This document shows, piece by piece, positions 18,747 to 29,205 of a stretch of DNA of 64,000 nucleotides. Location: contig NZ_LR733979.1 of NCBI RefSeq assembly GCF_902506605.1, positions 1,561,712 through 1,625,711 of the forward strand, in the 5' to 3' direction. The position numbers and the translations under genes were made by a program. Numbering within the stretch: position 1 is the stretch's first letter; the number at the start of each line of letters is the position of its first letter. The notes under the pieces are model-generated. The model did not search any database, was not told where the DNA came from, and worked only from the letters and a program-made list of their open reading frames with translations. The DNA is from Sphingomonas sp. AX6. Lineage in GTDB: Bacteria > Pseudomonadota > Alphaproteobacteria > Sphingomonadales > Sphingomonadaceae.

Positions 18747-19265
18747 TCACCGCGCAGGCGCATCCCCGCCCGGCGCCACCAGCGCCGCTTCGACCGTCAC
18801 CGCAGGGCTGCCCTGAAAACTGACCGTCATCTGCGTGGTCCCGCCCGCCGCCAGTTCAGGCGACACGTCGAACAGCATCACATGCTTGCCGCCGGGCGCG
18901 AAATCCATCTGCGCGCCCGACCCCAGCGGCACGTTCTCGATCCGCTCCATCGACATCACGCCGCCCTGCTCCATGCTTTCATGCAGCTCGGTGCGCTTCG
19001 CCGCAGGCGTCGCCACCGACACCACCGCATCGTCGACCGCGCCGCCGACAAGCGTGAAATAGGCCGCAGCCGGACGCCCCGGCACCGCGGGCAGGCGAAT
19101 CCAGGCGTTCGCGACCGTCGGCTCCGCAGACGCGGTAACGGCGCGCGTCCCTTCTGCCACTTCAAGATCGTTGGCAGTCGTCGCGGCATCTTCCGGCGCG
19201 CGGGTGCCGCAAGCGGCCAGCGCGAACGGGGCGACGATCAGCGCGGACAGGGTAAGAAAGCGCAT
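18747..19265 (-). CDS. Periplasmic copper chaperone PCu(A)C-like
   Basis: A 172-residue lipoprotein-like protein (lipobox LAACG near residue 18) with a PCu(A)C (DUF461) domain. The copper-binding pattern is visible: His in RTELHES, Met in GGVMSMERIE, and His/Met in GGKHVMLFD, consistent with the H-M-x10-M-x21-H-x-M motif. The role in the family is delivery of Cu(I) to the CuA site of cytochrome oxidase. The frame stays open far upstream through dnaK antisense; ATG at 19265 is the only start compatible with the signal peptide. Confidence 0.9.
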   Translation of the reverse strand: MRFLTLSALIVAPFALAACGTRAPEDAATTANDLEVAEGTRAVTASAEPTVANAWIRLPAVPGRPAAAYFTLVGGAVDDAVVSVATPAAKRTELHESMEQGGVMSMERIENVPLGSGAQMDFAPGGKHVMLFDVSPELAAGGTTQMTVSFQGSPAVTVEAALVAPGGDAPAR

Positions 19266-19325
19266 GGGTGCGTCCTTTTTTGGGAGCGGGGGGAACCAAT
19301 GCCGATGCCCTAATCGTCGCGGCTT

Positions 19326-19351
19326 CTTGCGGCAAGAAATACCCCACCTAT
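19326..19351 (+). promoter_or_regulatory. Candidate heat-shock (sigma-32-type) promoter of dnaK
   Basis: CTTGCGG (19326-19332) is followed after 10 bases by CCCACCT (19343-19349), close to the sigma-32 pattern CTTGAAA...CCCATNT but with short spacing and mismatches. A palindrome TTCTTGC-g-GCAAGAA overlaps it at 19324-19338. It lies about 85 bases upstream of dnaK. Confidence 0.35.
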
Positions 19352-19433
19352 ATCGCCCATCACACCGGCTCGCGTCGCCCTTTCGGCAGCGCGGCCAACT
19401 TAACCTTTTGTAACTGGGGGCCAACGAGGGACT

Positions 19434-21353
<1,920 letters not shown>

Positions 21354-21367
21354 AGTGATGCCTATTT

Positions 21368-21453
21368 CCCGTCATGCCAGCGAAAGCTGGCATCTCATGC
21401 CGCAAGGGCGCGCTCTTGCCGCACGAGACTCCGGCTTCTGCCGGAGTGACGGG
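21368..21453. repeat. Palindromic repeat between dnaK and dnaJ (GTCATCC-type family)
   Basis: Outer arms CCCGTCA (21368-21374) and TGACGGG (21447-21453) enclose two smaller hairpins (GCCAGCGAAAGCTGGC and ACTCCGGCTTCTGCCGGAGT). It fills most of the 123-base space between the chaperone genes. Confidence 0.8.
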
Positions 21454-21476
21454 AAGGCAAGGCGGGGGCCGCGTAC

Positions 21477-22595
21477 ATGACCACCCAGATCGATTATTAT
21501 GAGCTGCTCGGCTGTTCGCGTGACGCGGACGGCGCGACGCTCAAATCCGCCTATCGCAAGCTCGCGATCAAATATCACCCCGACAAGAATGGCGGGTGCA
21601 AGGAACACGAGGCGAAGTTCAAAGCGGTCAGCGAAGCCTATGACGTGCTTCGCGATCCGCAAAAGCGCGCGCTCTACGACCGCTATGGTCATGCCGGGGT
21701 GAACGGCCAGGGCGGGCATGCGGGCGCCCAGGATTTCGGCGGGTTCAGCGATATTTTCGAAAGCGTGTTCGGCGAATTCATGGGCGGCGGTCGCGCAGGC
21801 GGAGGCCGCGCCGGTCCGCGTCGTGGCGCCGATCTGCGCTACGACATGGAAATCAGCCTGTCCGAGGCGTTCCACGGCAAATCGACCGAGATCACTGTCG
21901 ATGTGTCCAGCCTGTGCGACACCTGCGACGGATCGGGCGCGAAGCCCGGAACCGCGGCGCGCGCCTGCAACACCTGTAACGGGCACGGCAAGGTCCGCGC
22001 GCAACAGGGTTTCTTCGTCGTCGAGCGCGCCTGCCCGACCTGCCACGGCGCAGGTCAGGTTATCGCCGACCCGTGTGGCGATTGCCTGGGCGAAGGCCGC
22101 GTGGATAAGACCAAGACGCTCACCGTCAACATCCCCGCAGGCGTCGACGAAGGCACCCGCATCCGCCTGACCGGTGAAGGCGAAGCGGGCGCACGCGGTG
22201 CGCCTCCGGGCGATCTCTATATTTTCCTGCACGTTCAGCGCCACGCGCTGTTCGAACGATCGGGCACCACGCTCCACGCGCGGATGCCGGTGAGTTTCAC
22301 CACAGCGGCGCTCGGCGGCGATATCGATATCCCGGGCCTCGACGGCGAAATCCACACCATTCACATTCCCGCAGGGATCCAGTCGGGCCGCGAACTACGC
22401 CAGCGCGGTTATGGAATGCCGGTGTTGCAGGGCCGCGGACGCGGCGACCTGGTCGTGCATGTCGATGTCGAAATGCCGCGCAAGCTGTCGCCCAAGCAGC
22501 GTGAACTGCTTGAGGCGTTCCGCGAGACGGAAACGGGGGAGGAATGCCCGCAATCAACCGGCTTCTTCGCCAAGATCAAGGCGGCATTGGGCTGA
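21477..22595 (+). CDS. dnaJ: Molecular chaperone DnaJ (Hsp40)
   Basis: Hsp70 co-chaperone of 372 residues. J domain with the HPD motif (KYHPDKNGG, residues about 33-41), Gly/Phe-rich linker (residues 75-115), zinc-finger domain with four Cys repeats (CDTCDGSG, CNTCNGHG, CPTCHGAG, CGDCLGEG), then two beta-barrel substrate-binding domains. It stimulates DnaK ATPase activity and delivers substrates. Normal length for class A DnaJ. Confidence 0.98.
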   Translation: MTTQIDYYELLGCSRDADGATLKSAYRKLAIKYHPDKNGGCKEHEAKFKAVSEAYDVLRDPQKRALYDRYGHAGVNGQGGHAGAQDFGGFSDIFESVFGEFMGGGRAGGGRAGPRRGADLRYDMEISLSEAFHGKSTEITVDVSSLCDTCDGSGAKPGTAARACNTCNGHGKVRAQQGFFVVERACPTCHGAGQVIADPCGDCLGEGRVDKTKTLTVNIPAGVDEGTRIRLTGEGEAGARGAPPGDLYIFLHVQRHALFERSGTTLHARMPVSFTTAALGGDIDIPGLDGEIHTIHIPAGIQSGRELRQRGYGMPVLQGRGRGDLVVHVDVEMPRKLSPKQRELLEAFRETETGEECPQSTGFFAKIKAALG

Positions 22596-22699
22596 GCGTC
22601 GCGTCGGATACGGTCTGCCCCCGGCTATTGCTGGGTGAAGCGACCAAGGTGACGATCTCAACCTTCGCCGACCGTCCCCATTTGCTTGCGAACCCTCCC

Positions 22700-22776
22700 C
22701 CGTTCGTTTCGAGCGAAGTCGAGAAACCTGAGCTGAGTGCTCGCAGGTGTTTCTCGACTTCGCTCGAAACGAACGG
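22700..22776. repeat. Family B palindrome with perfect 28-base arms
   Basis: Arms at 22700-22727 and 22749-22776 are exact reverse complements (start CCGTTCGTTTCGAGCGAAG). It is the cleanest copy of family B in the window and lies between the convergent dnaJ and bphP genes. Confidence 0.9.
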
Positions 22777-22789
22777 TTGGGGAGCAACC

Positions 22790-22866
22790 GTGCTCCTGCG
22801 AAAGCAGGAGCGTTGGCCACCAATGACCGCTTACCCTACCCAGGACTCCTGCTTTCGCAGGAGCAC
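22790..22866. repeat. Inverted repeat with perfect 21-base arms
   Basis: Arms at 22790-22810 and 22846-22866 (GTGCTCCTGCGAAAGCAGG...) are exact reverse complements; each arm is itself a small hairpin (CTCCTGCGAAAGCAGGAG). It ends just before the bphP stop codon. Confidence 0.88.
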
Positions 22867-22872
22867 CGATCT

Positions 22873-25461
22873 CTATCCCGCCAGCGCCGTCGTCATCGCA
22901 TCGGCGAGGTTCGCACTAGTGTACGGTTTCTGCACCACCGGCGTCCCCGCCAGATCGTCGGGCAGGTTGAGCTGATCGCCATACCCCGTCGCGAATATCA
23001 CCGGCAAACCCTTTGCCTTGGCCGCATCGGCGATCGGCAGGCTGGTCTCTGCCCCCAGATTGACGTCGAGCACCGCGATCTGAAAATCGGTCGCGGCCAT
23101 TTCTTCCAGTGCATGGACGATGGTCGCAGCAGTGACGACGCGGGTGGCACCCAGATCGGCCAGAATATCTTCCGCATCCATCGCGATGATCAGGCTGTCC
23201 TCGACCAGCAAGACATTGCCCGATAGCGGACGCGTTGCGGGGGCATCGGGCGAAGGCGGCGGCGTGTCGAGTTGCGCCTGATAGGCCTCCACATCGGCAT
23301 TGACCTGATCCGGCGTCTGTTCGCCCATCACGATGTGGCGCCCGGGCACGCAGAATTCGGCCTCCATCCCGGTCATCGCGTAACGGATCTCGGCATGGCC
23401 GCCCAGATCATAGGGGATCGACCGTTGAATGATCGTCGATCCGAACCCTTGCCGCGTCGGTGGGGTCACCGCAGGCCCGCCGCGTTCGCGCCATTCGATG
23501 TGCAGGTCGGCATCGTCGTCGAGCCACCATTTGACCGCGACCGTCCCCGAATCGCTCAGCGCGCCGTATTTGGCCGAATTGGTCATCAGTTCATGGACGA
23601 CCAGCGCCAGCGTCGAGAATGCCTGAGGCTTGAGCAGCGCCGCACCGCCGTCCAGCGTGACGCGCCCCGCACGCCCACCGAGATAAGCGGCGGCTTCGGT
23701 TTCGATCAGACGACGCAAGGGCGCGGGCGACCAGCTATCCTTGGTGATCTGGTCGTGCGCGCGGGCCAGCGCCTCGATCCGGCCTTCGAGCATCGCGATA
23801 TAGGTTTTGGTATCTTGGCCCGGATCGCGCGACTGGCGCACCAGCCCGCGGATCAGGCTCAGGATATTACGGACGCGGTGGTTCAGCTCCGCGATCAACA
23901 ATTCCTGCCGCTCATTGGCCTTGCGGCGTTCCTCGCGGGCATCGTCAGACAGGCGCAGCACCACTTCGATCAGCGCGGCGCGCAGCATTTCGGCGACACG
24001 GCGTTCGGCGTCGGTCCAGCTTTCGGAACAGCCGCGCACTTCCTGGCTCCATGCCTCGAAGCTCTTGCGCGGGGATAGCCGCGCACCGTTCGGGCCCCAG
24101 CTTGCGGGCTTGTGCGGATCGCCTGCCCAATTGACCGTGCGCACCTTTTCCTGACGGAACAGCAGCACATAATCGCGCGGGGAACGCGACACCGGAATGG
24201 CGAGCAACCCCGCCGCCACGTCCTGATACTCTTCGGCCGATGGCAGGACTTGCGCCAGCCGATCGGTGGCATAGACCCGCCCCGACGCCATCGCGTTCAG
24301 GCGGCGCACGATAACCGGGATCGCGGACGCAGGCGGCACGATGCCGCTCATCGCCACCTGGCCGTCGATCGAAATGGCGATGCCGTCGCAGGGGATGACG
24401 CTGCGCATCTGTTCGCCCAGCCATTCGGGATCGTCGAGCAGCCCCGCATCGCCCGCGACCGCCGCGATCATCCGGTCGCCGGTGGTGCGCGCACCGATTT
24501 CATAAGCCGACAGCGTCGCCCGCTCGCGGCTTTCCAGTTTAAGTGCGAACATCTGTCCGAACAGTTCGGCGACCGATCGCCGCTCGAAATCCGGACGGCG
24601 CGCCGAATAATGGTGGCAGGCGAACAGACCCCATAATTTGTCGTCGACGATGATCGAAATCGACAGCGATGCGCCGACGCCCATATTGGTCAGATATTCG
24701 ATATGGATGGGCGACACCGCGCGCAGGATCGACAGCGACAGGTCGATCGGTGCCCCACGCTCGTCCAGCCGCGGCAGGATTGCGACTGGCGCTGCGGCGA
24801 CATCGGAGATGATCCGGAACGGGTTGCGGATATACAGCTTGCGCGCCTGTGCCGGAATGTCGGTCGCGGGATAACGCAGATTGAGGAAACTGCCGATTCC
24901 CGATCGCGCCGCCTCTGCCACCACCGTCCCCGACCCGTCCTGGTCGAACCGGTAAACCATGACCCGGTCGAACCCGGTCAGTGCGCGGACCTGGCGTGCG
25001 CCTTCGCGAAACAGGTCGGGCAGCGTACCCGCATGGTCCAGCCGCGCCATCATCGCGCGGATCGTGCTGGCGGTATCGCCCAGCGGCGACGCCGACGACG
25101 CCTCACCCTCCAACACGATCGTGTCATCGACCATGTGCAGCGCGAAATCATAACGGCGCGTGCCCGCAGCAGTCGGAATCTTGACCCCGAACACGCGTTC
25201 GACCGCATCGGTCCCGCGCAGCAGGGTCAGGCGGTTGCGGATGGTGTGGACCGCGTCCTCGCCCAGATGATCGGTGGCATGGGTGCCGAGCAGATCGTCC
25301 GCCGATTTGCCGAACACGTCGCCGACATTGGCCGATGCACGCTTGATGAGCCAGTCGGGCGACAGCGCGATCAGGAAGCCGAACGGCTGAATCGCACCCA
25401 GTTCATGGATCGGCTCGCGATCGCAATTGGTCAGATCGACGTCGAAGTCGGCTTCGGCCAC
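22873..25461 (-). CDS. bphP: Bacteriophytochrome HWE histidine kinase with receiver domain
   Basis: A red/far-red photoreceptor kinase of about 862 residues. The chosen start is GTG at 25461, giving MAEADFDVDLTNCDREPIHE; the Cys in TNCDREPIH is the biliverdin-attachment Cys of bacteriophytochromes. In order: PAS, GAF with PATDIP (PASDIP-type) motif and CHHYSARRP, PHY, HWE-type kinase with His in AELNHRVRNILSL, and a C-terminal receiver with Asp in IAVLDVNLG. It directly follows bphO, which makes the biliverdin chromophore, with two bases between stop and start. It lacks the classical HisKA; no separate output regulator is adjacent. Confidence 0.93.
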   Translation of the reverse strand: MAEADFDVDLTNCDREPIHELGAIQPFGFLIALSPDWLIKRASANVGDVFGKSADDLLGTHATDHLGEDAVHTIRNRLTLLRGTDAVERVFGVKIPTAAGTRRYDFALHMVDDTIVLEGEASSASPLGDTASTIRAMMARLDHAGTLPDLFREGARQVRALTGFDRVMVYRFDQDGSGTVVAEAARSGIGSFLNLRYPATDIPAQARKLYIRNPFRIISDVAAAPVAILPRLDERGAPIDLSLSILRAVSPIHIEYLTNMGVGASLSISIIVDDKLWGLFACHHYSARRPDFERRSVAELFGQMFALKLESRERATLSAYEIGARTTGDRMIAAVAGDAGLLDDPEWLGEQMRSVIPCDGIAISIDGQVAMSGIVPPASAIPVIVRRLNAMASGRVYATDRLAQVLPSAEEYQDVAAGLLAIPVSRSPRDYVLLFRQEKVRTVNWAGDPHKPASWGPNGARLSPRKSFEAWSQEVRGCSESWTDAERRVAEMLRAALIEVVLRLSDDAREERRKANERQELLIAELNHRVRNILSLIRGLVRQSRDPGQDTKTYIAMLEGRIEALARAHDQITKDSWSPAPLRRLIETEAAAYLGGRAGRVTLDGGAALLKPQAFSTLALVVHELMTNSAKYGALSDSGTVAVKWWLDDDADLHIEWRERGGPAVTPPTRQGFGSTIIQRSIPYDLGGHAEIRYAMTGMEAEFCVPGRHIVMGEQTPDQVNADVEAYQAQLDTPPPSPDAPATRPLSGNVLLVEDSLIIAMDAEDILADLGATRVVTAATIVHALEEMAATDFQIAVLDVNLGAETSLPIADAAKAKGLPVIFATGYGDQLNLPDDLAGTPVVQKPYTSANLADAMTTALAG

Positions 25462-25463
25462 GC

Positions 25464-26096
25464 TTACTCTTTCACACGCCAGTTCCGACCGGCGCGCTCG
25501 AACAGGACAAAGGTCGCGAGCGCAGCATCGATGGCAGTTGCAGTTCGACCTTCGTCGTAAAGGATTTGGTCGATCGACGCGAGTAATTTGGCCCAATTGC
25601 CGGATTGCTGATGTGCATCAAGATATGACTTAGGAAATTCCTCGGGAACCTGTCGCGATAGAAATCGTCCACCGAGGCGCGAACCTTCGACGACATAGAG
25701 GATGCCCGCGAGATTAGGCTCCATATCCTCCCCACCGTTCGCATTGAGCTTATCGAAATGCTGTCCTTTTCTTCGTGCCAAGAAGGACAGGGATTGGTGC
25801 CATGCGCCGCCCTGCGGGTCGACATGCTCAGTCCGACCGGGGAGAGGTGGGGCGCTCAACGCCGCCAGGTCCGCGAGGATCAGATGCCCGCGCTTGCGCG
25901 TCTCCCAGTCCGGCGTGACGCTTTCCGCCCCCGCCGCATCCAGCGCCGCCTCCAGCGGCACCATCACCTCGGCATGAGCCGACAGGAACCGCACATAACT
26001 GTCGCGATCGGTCAGGTCATATCCGCCAAAGGCCGCATCGACGGTTTCGTGCGCGTGAGCGGTGGCCTCGCGCAGCCGTCGATGCGCTTGCTTCAT
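25464..26096 (-). CDS. bphO: Biliverdin-producing heme oxygenase (BphO/HemO-like)
   Basis: A 210-residue heme oxygenase that should convert heme to biliverdin, the chromophore of the downstream phytochrome. The N terminus RLREATAHAHETVD carries the likely proximal heme ligand (His16), and YVVEGSRLGGRFL is the conserved distal-helix signature. The ATG at 26096 overlaps the purB stop (ATGA). Unusual: residues about 102-121 (SLSFLARRKGQHFDKLNANG) are encoded by a family B palindromic repeat half, between regions that are normally close together in heme oxygenases. The reading frame is preserved, so the enzyme may still work. Confidence 0.85.
   Translation of the reverse strand: MKQAHRRLREATAHAHETVDAAFGGYDLTDRDSYVRFLSAHAEVMVPLEAALDAAGAESVTPDWETRKRGHLILADLAALSAPPLPGRTEHVDPQGGAWHQSLSFLARRKGQHFDKLNANGGEDMEPNLAGILYVVEGSRLGGRFLSRQVPEEFPKSYLDAHQQSGNWAKLLASIDQILYDEGRTATAIDAALATFVLFERAGRNWRVKE
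25735..25793. repeat. Family B repeat half inside bphO coding sequence
   Basis: The stretch starting GTTCGCATTGAGCTTATCG matches the complement of the right arm of the 33144-33220 element with one mismatch over the first 28 bases; the core TTCTTCGTGCCAAGAAG is also shared. It lies wholly within bphO and is in frame. Confidence 0.8.
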
Positions 26097-27412
26097 GCGC
26101 CGAATACGCGGGCGAAGATCGTATCGACCTGACGGAAATGATAGCCCAGGTCGAACTTGTCCTCGATCTCCGCCTCGGACAGCGCGGCGGTGACTTGCGG
26201 ATCGGCCTTGAGCAGATCGAGCAGCGAAAGTGCCCCGTCCGATTCCCACACTTTCATCGCGTTGCGCTGAACCAGCGTATAGGCATCCTCGCGGCTGACC
26301 CCGGCTTGCGTCAGCGCCAGCAGCACGCGCTGCGAATGAACGAGGCCACCCATCCGGTCCAAATTCTTCTGCATCCGCTCGGGATAGACAATCAGCTTGT
26401 CCATCACCCCGGTCAGCCGCGCGAGCGCGAAATCGAGCGTGATCGTCGCATCCGGCCCGATATAGCGCTCGACCGACGAATGGCTGATGTCGCGCTCGTG
26501 CCACAGCGCGACGTTCTCGAGCGCGGGCGTCACATAACCGCGCACCATGCGGGCGAGACCCGTCAGGTTTTCGGTCAGCACCGGATTGCGCTTGTGCGGC
26601 ATCGCCGACGAGCCCTTTTGGCCGGGCGAGAAATACTCCTCCGCCTCCAGCACTTCGGTGCGCTGCAAATGGCGCACTTCGGTCGCCAGCCGTTCGATCG
26701 ACGATGCGATGACACCCAATGTCGCAAAGAACATCGCATGGCGATCGCGCGGGATGACCTGCGTCGATACCGGCTCGACCGTCAGCCCCAGCTTGGCCGC
26801 GACATGTTCCTCGACGCGCGGATCGATATTGGCGAACGTCCCGACCGCGCCCGAGATCGCACAGGTCGCGACATCCTTGCGCGCCGCGATCAACCGCTCG
26901 CGGTTGCGCGCGAACTCGGCATAGGCCTGCGCCATCTTCAACCCGAAGGTGACCGGCTCGGCATGGATGCCGTGACTGCGTCCGATGGTGGGGGTCAGCT
27001 TGTGTTCGAATGCGCGGCGCTTAAGCACCTCAAGCAATCTGTCGAGATCGGCGATCAATATGTCCGACGCGCGCGCCAACTGTACCGCCAACGCGGTGTC
27101 GAGCACGTCCGAACTCGTCATCCCCTGATGCAGGAAGCGCGCATCGGGTCCGACCTTTTCCGATACCCAGGTCAGGAACGCGATCACGTCATGCTTGGTC
27201 ACCGCCTCGATCGCGTCGATCCGCTCGACATCGATCTCGCCCAGCGTGTCGTTCTCCAGCACCGCCATGATCGCATCGGCGCTGTCCTGCGGGATCATCC
27301 CCACCTGCCCCATCGCCTGCGCGGCATAAGCCTCGATTTCGAACCAGATGCGAAAGCGCGCGGCGGGCTCCCAGATGGCGACCATGTCGGGGCGGGCATA
27401 ACGGGGGACCAT
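26093..27412 (-). CDS. purB: Adenylosuccinate lyase
   Basis: Cytoplasmic purine-biosynthesis enzyme catalysing the fumarate-releasing steps to AICAR and AMP, 439 residues. It belongs to the fumarase/aspartase superfamily: signature GSSAMPHKRNP (residues about 265-275) holds the catalytic serine loop; the conserved GRSHGIHAEP (catalytic His region) and TSSDVLDTA are also visible. Its stop overlaps the bphO start, linking a housekeeping gene with the photoreceptor genes. Confidence 0.97.
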   Translation of the reverse strand: MVPRYARPDMVAIWEPAARFRIWFEIEAYAAQAMGQVGMIPQDSADAIMAVLENDTLGEIDVERIDAIEAVTKHDVIAFLTWVSEKVGPDARFLHQGMTSSDVLDTALAVQLARASDILIADLDRLLEVLKRRAFEHKLTPTIGRSHGIHAEPVTFGLKMAQAYAEFARNRERLIAARKDVATCAISGAVGTFANIDPRVEEHVAAKLGLTVEPVSTQVIPRDRHAMFFATLGVIASSIERLATEVRHLQRTEVLEAEEYFSPGQKGSSAMPHKRNPVLTENLTGLARMVRGYVTPALENVALWHERDISHSSVERYIGPDATITLDFALARLTGVMDKLIVYPERMQKNLDRMGGLVHSQRVLLALTQAGVSREDAYTLVQRNAMKVWESDGALSLLDLLKADPQVTAALSEAEIEDKFDLGYHFRQVDTIFARVFGA

Positions 27413-27625
27413 CGGGCAACCTCATTTTGGCAAGCTGAATATCGGTTCATCGCAGGAATCGATCGATTCCGCGACGAGTTGCGCCTTAGCAGGGGCTAAA
27501 GGATGGGACAAATTCTGGCTTGGTGCATTTATAACCCCATATTCCACTTGCAGCGTGACAATCACGCTACAGTTTCCAAGGGACGCAACCTCCCAGTGCG
27601 ACCCGCCCATAACAGGAGAAATCCC

Positions 27626-28099
27626 ATGTTGAAATATGCTTTTCTTGCTGGCGCGATGGCCATTGCTTCGCCTGCACTTGCCCAGGACATGCCGGTTCAG
27701 GACGCTACTGGCGGTCAGGACGTACCGATGACGCAGGATACTGCGCCCGCACCTGACCAGACCATGACACCCGCGCCCGAAAGCGATGTTCAGGCAGAGG
27801 CGGAATCGACCGTCAGCGCCGATGCATCCACGCAAGGTGCGGCAACGCCCGAACAGATCGAACAACTCGTCGACACCCAGTTCGCGACCTATGACAAGGA
27901 CTCCAAGGGCGAGTTGAGCGAAGAACAGTTCGGCGAATGGATGGTGGCATTGCGCTCGGCCAGCGAGCCGAACCTCCAGCCCGATGCGCCAGAGACCCAG
28001 CAATGGATCGGCCAGGCGTTCGCGCAAGCCGACGCCGACAAGAATGATGGCGTCTCAAAAACGGAACTGACTGGGTTCCTCGCCCCCAGCGCGTCCTAA
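27626..28099 (+). CDS. Secreted EF-hand protein
   Basis: A 157-residue protein with a cleavable signal peptide (MLKYAFLAGAMAIASPALAQ) and a Pro/Gln/Thr-rich linker, followed by two EF-hand-like loops: DKDSKGELSEEQ (residues about 90-101; position 12 is Gln rather than Glu) and DADKNDGVSKTE (about 133-144). Calcium binding in the periplasm is likely but the role is unknown. Start supported by AGGAGA 9 bases upstream. A strong terminator follows. Confidence 0.85.
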   Translation: MLKYAFLAGAMAIASPALAQDMPVQDATGGQDVPMTQDTAPAPDQTMTPAPESDVQAEAESTVSADASTQGAATPEQIEQLVDTQFATYDKDSKGELSEEQFGEWMVALRSASEPNLQPDAPETQQWIGQAFAQADADKNDGVSKTELTGFLAPSAS

Positions 28100-28142
28100 C
28101 CGACGCGCCCGACTGCCCCTCTGTTGGGGGTGAGGCATCCGC

Positions 28143-28178
28143 GGCCCGTCCGGCATTCCTTGCCGGGCGGGCCGTTTT
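28143..28178 (+). terminator. Rho-independent terminator after the EF-hand gene
   Basis: A 13-base stem GGCCCGTCCGGCA / TGCCGGGCGGGCC with a single mismatch, followed by GTTTTG, 44 bases beyond the stop codon. Confidence 0.85.
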
Positions 28179-28202
28179 GCATGGCCGCTATTTTCTCAAT
28201 AC

Positions 28203-28312
28203 CCGTCACCCCGGCCGAAGTGCCGGGGTCCACCACGCGGCTTTTTGCAAGGCTTGTTGTCAAAGTTGCGCATGTGGCCCAGTGGACCCCGGCACTTCGG
28301 CCGGGGTGACGG
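28203..28312. repeat. Inverted repeat with perfect 31-base arms (GTCACCCCGGCCG family)
   Basis: Arms at 28203-28233 and 28282-28312 are exact reverse complements, each itself containing a CCCCGGC...GCCGGGG hairpin. The 48-base centre contains no further symmetry. It lies between the EF-hand and zincin-like genes. Confidence 0.9.
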
Positions 28313-28376
28313 CATCGGCTTGCCACCTGCCCAGACAGACTTGCGCACCCATCCATCCCGCCGCACATCTATCCCA

Positions 28377-28829
28377 ATGGCAAAGCGCATTCTCACCCCG
28401 TCCGAAATCGACCTGGCGCGCAGCGTATTCGGCAGCGCCATCGACTATGCCGCCGCGCGCATTGCCAACCACAAATGGGCGTTTTTCCAGCCGAAACGCG
28501 TGACGATGGCCCCGACCGGCACCATTCATTTCCACCCCGACAGCCATGCCTATTGCGACGATTTCGGCTGTGCCAGCCTCTCGCTACAAGGCCATTTCAT
28601 CCACGAGATGACGCATATCTGGCAGCATCAGGCGGGCATCTGCCTCCCCCTCGCGCGCCACCCGTTCTGCCGCTATCACTACAGCATCAAACCCGGATGG
28701 CCGCTGCGCCGCTACGGTCTCGAGCAACAAGCCGAAATCGTCCGCCACGCCTTCCTGCTCAGGCGCGGGGCCAGCGTCTCCGGTGCGCCCGACGCCCGCC
28801 AATATGAGAGCATCCTGCCGTTTCGGTGA
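28377..28829 (+). CDS. Zincin-like protein with HEMTH motif ('vgr-related')
   Basis: A 150-residue protein starting MAKRILTPSEIDLARSVFG. Residues 76-80 are HEMTH, a HExxH zinc-site pattern, followed by IWQH, and downstream by YGLEQQAEI, whose Glu could be the third ligand. It resembles a family annotated as 'vgr related' in sphingomonads; no signal peptide is seen. Enzyme activity and role are unknown. The ATG at 28377 is chosen because upstream codons lie in the palindromic repeat. Confidence 0.7.
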   Translation: MAKRILTPSEIDLARSVFGSAIDYAAARIANHKWAFFQPKRVTMAPTGTIHFHPDSHAYCDDFGCASLSLQGHFIHEMTHIWQHQAGICLPLARHPFCRYHYSIKPGWPLRRYGLEQQAEIVRHAFLLRRGASVSGAPDARQYESILPFR

Positions 28830-28842
28830 TCGGAGCGACGCC

Positions 28843-29124
28843 TTACCAGAAGGCGATGGCCAGCCCGATCAGCGCGCCCATTTGCAGCGCCGCGATCAGT
28901 TGAAGCCGTGTCGAGAATGGCTCCTTGCGCGTCTTGTGTCGAAACAGGCTGCGCGCCGCGAACGCGCCCGGCGATCCACCGATCAGCGCCAGCCACAGCA
29001 GATCGGCTTCCGGGATGCGGCGATCGCCGGCACACGCGCGTCGCTTGTCCTGCCAGAAGCGCAAGACCGTCCAGCAATTGATGCCGAACAACAACGCGAA
29101 ACCCGGAATGATCAGCGAATTCAT
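28843..29124 (-). CDS. DUF1294 small membrane protein
   Basis: A 93-residue protein with two or three hydrophobic helices: IIPGFALLFGINCWTVLRFW at the N terminus, DLLWLALIGGSPGAFAA in the middle and LIAALQMGALIGLAIAF at the end. The segment W.DK..A..g..RIPEADLLWLALIGG.PGA is the DUF1294 signature. Function unknown. It is convergent with the zincin-like gene (13 bases between them). Confidence 0.85.
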   Translation of the reverse strand: MNSLIIPGFALLFGINCWTVLRFWQDKRRACAGDRRIPEADLLWLALIGGSPGAFAARSLFRHKTRKEPFSTRLQLIAALQMGALIGLAIAFW

Positions 29125-29205
29125 TGTTGGTGACTAGGCTGATCGCGGTTTCAAAAGGAGTGTGTCGGGCGCACGCCTCGAAAAAGAATCAGAGAACGCG
29201 CTGGC

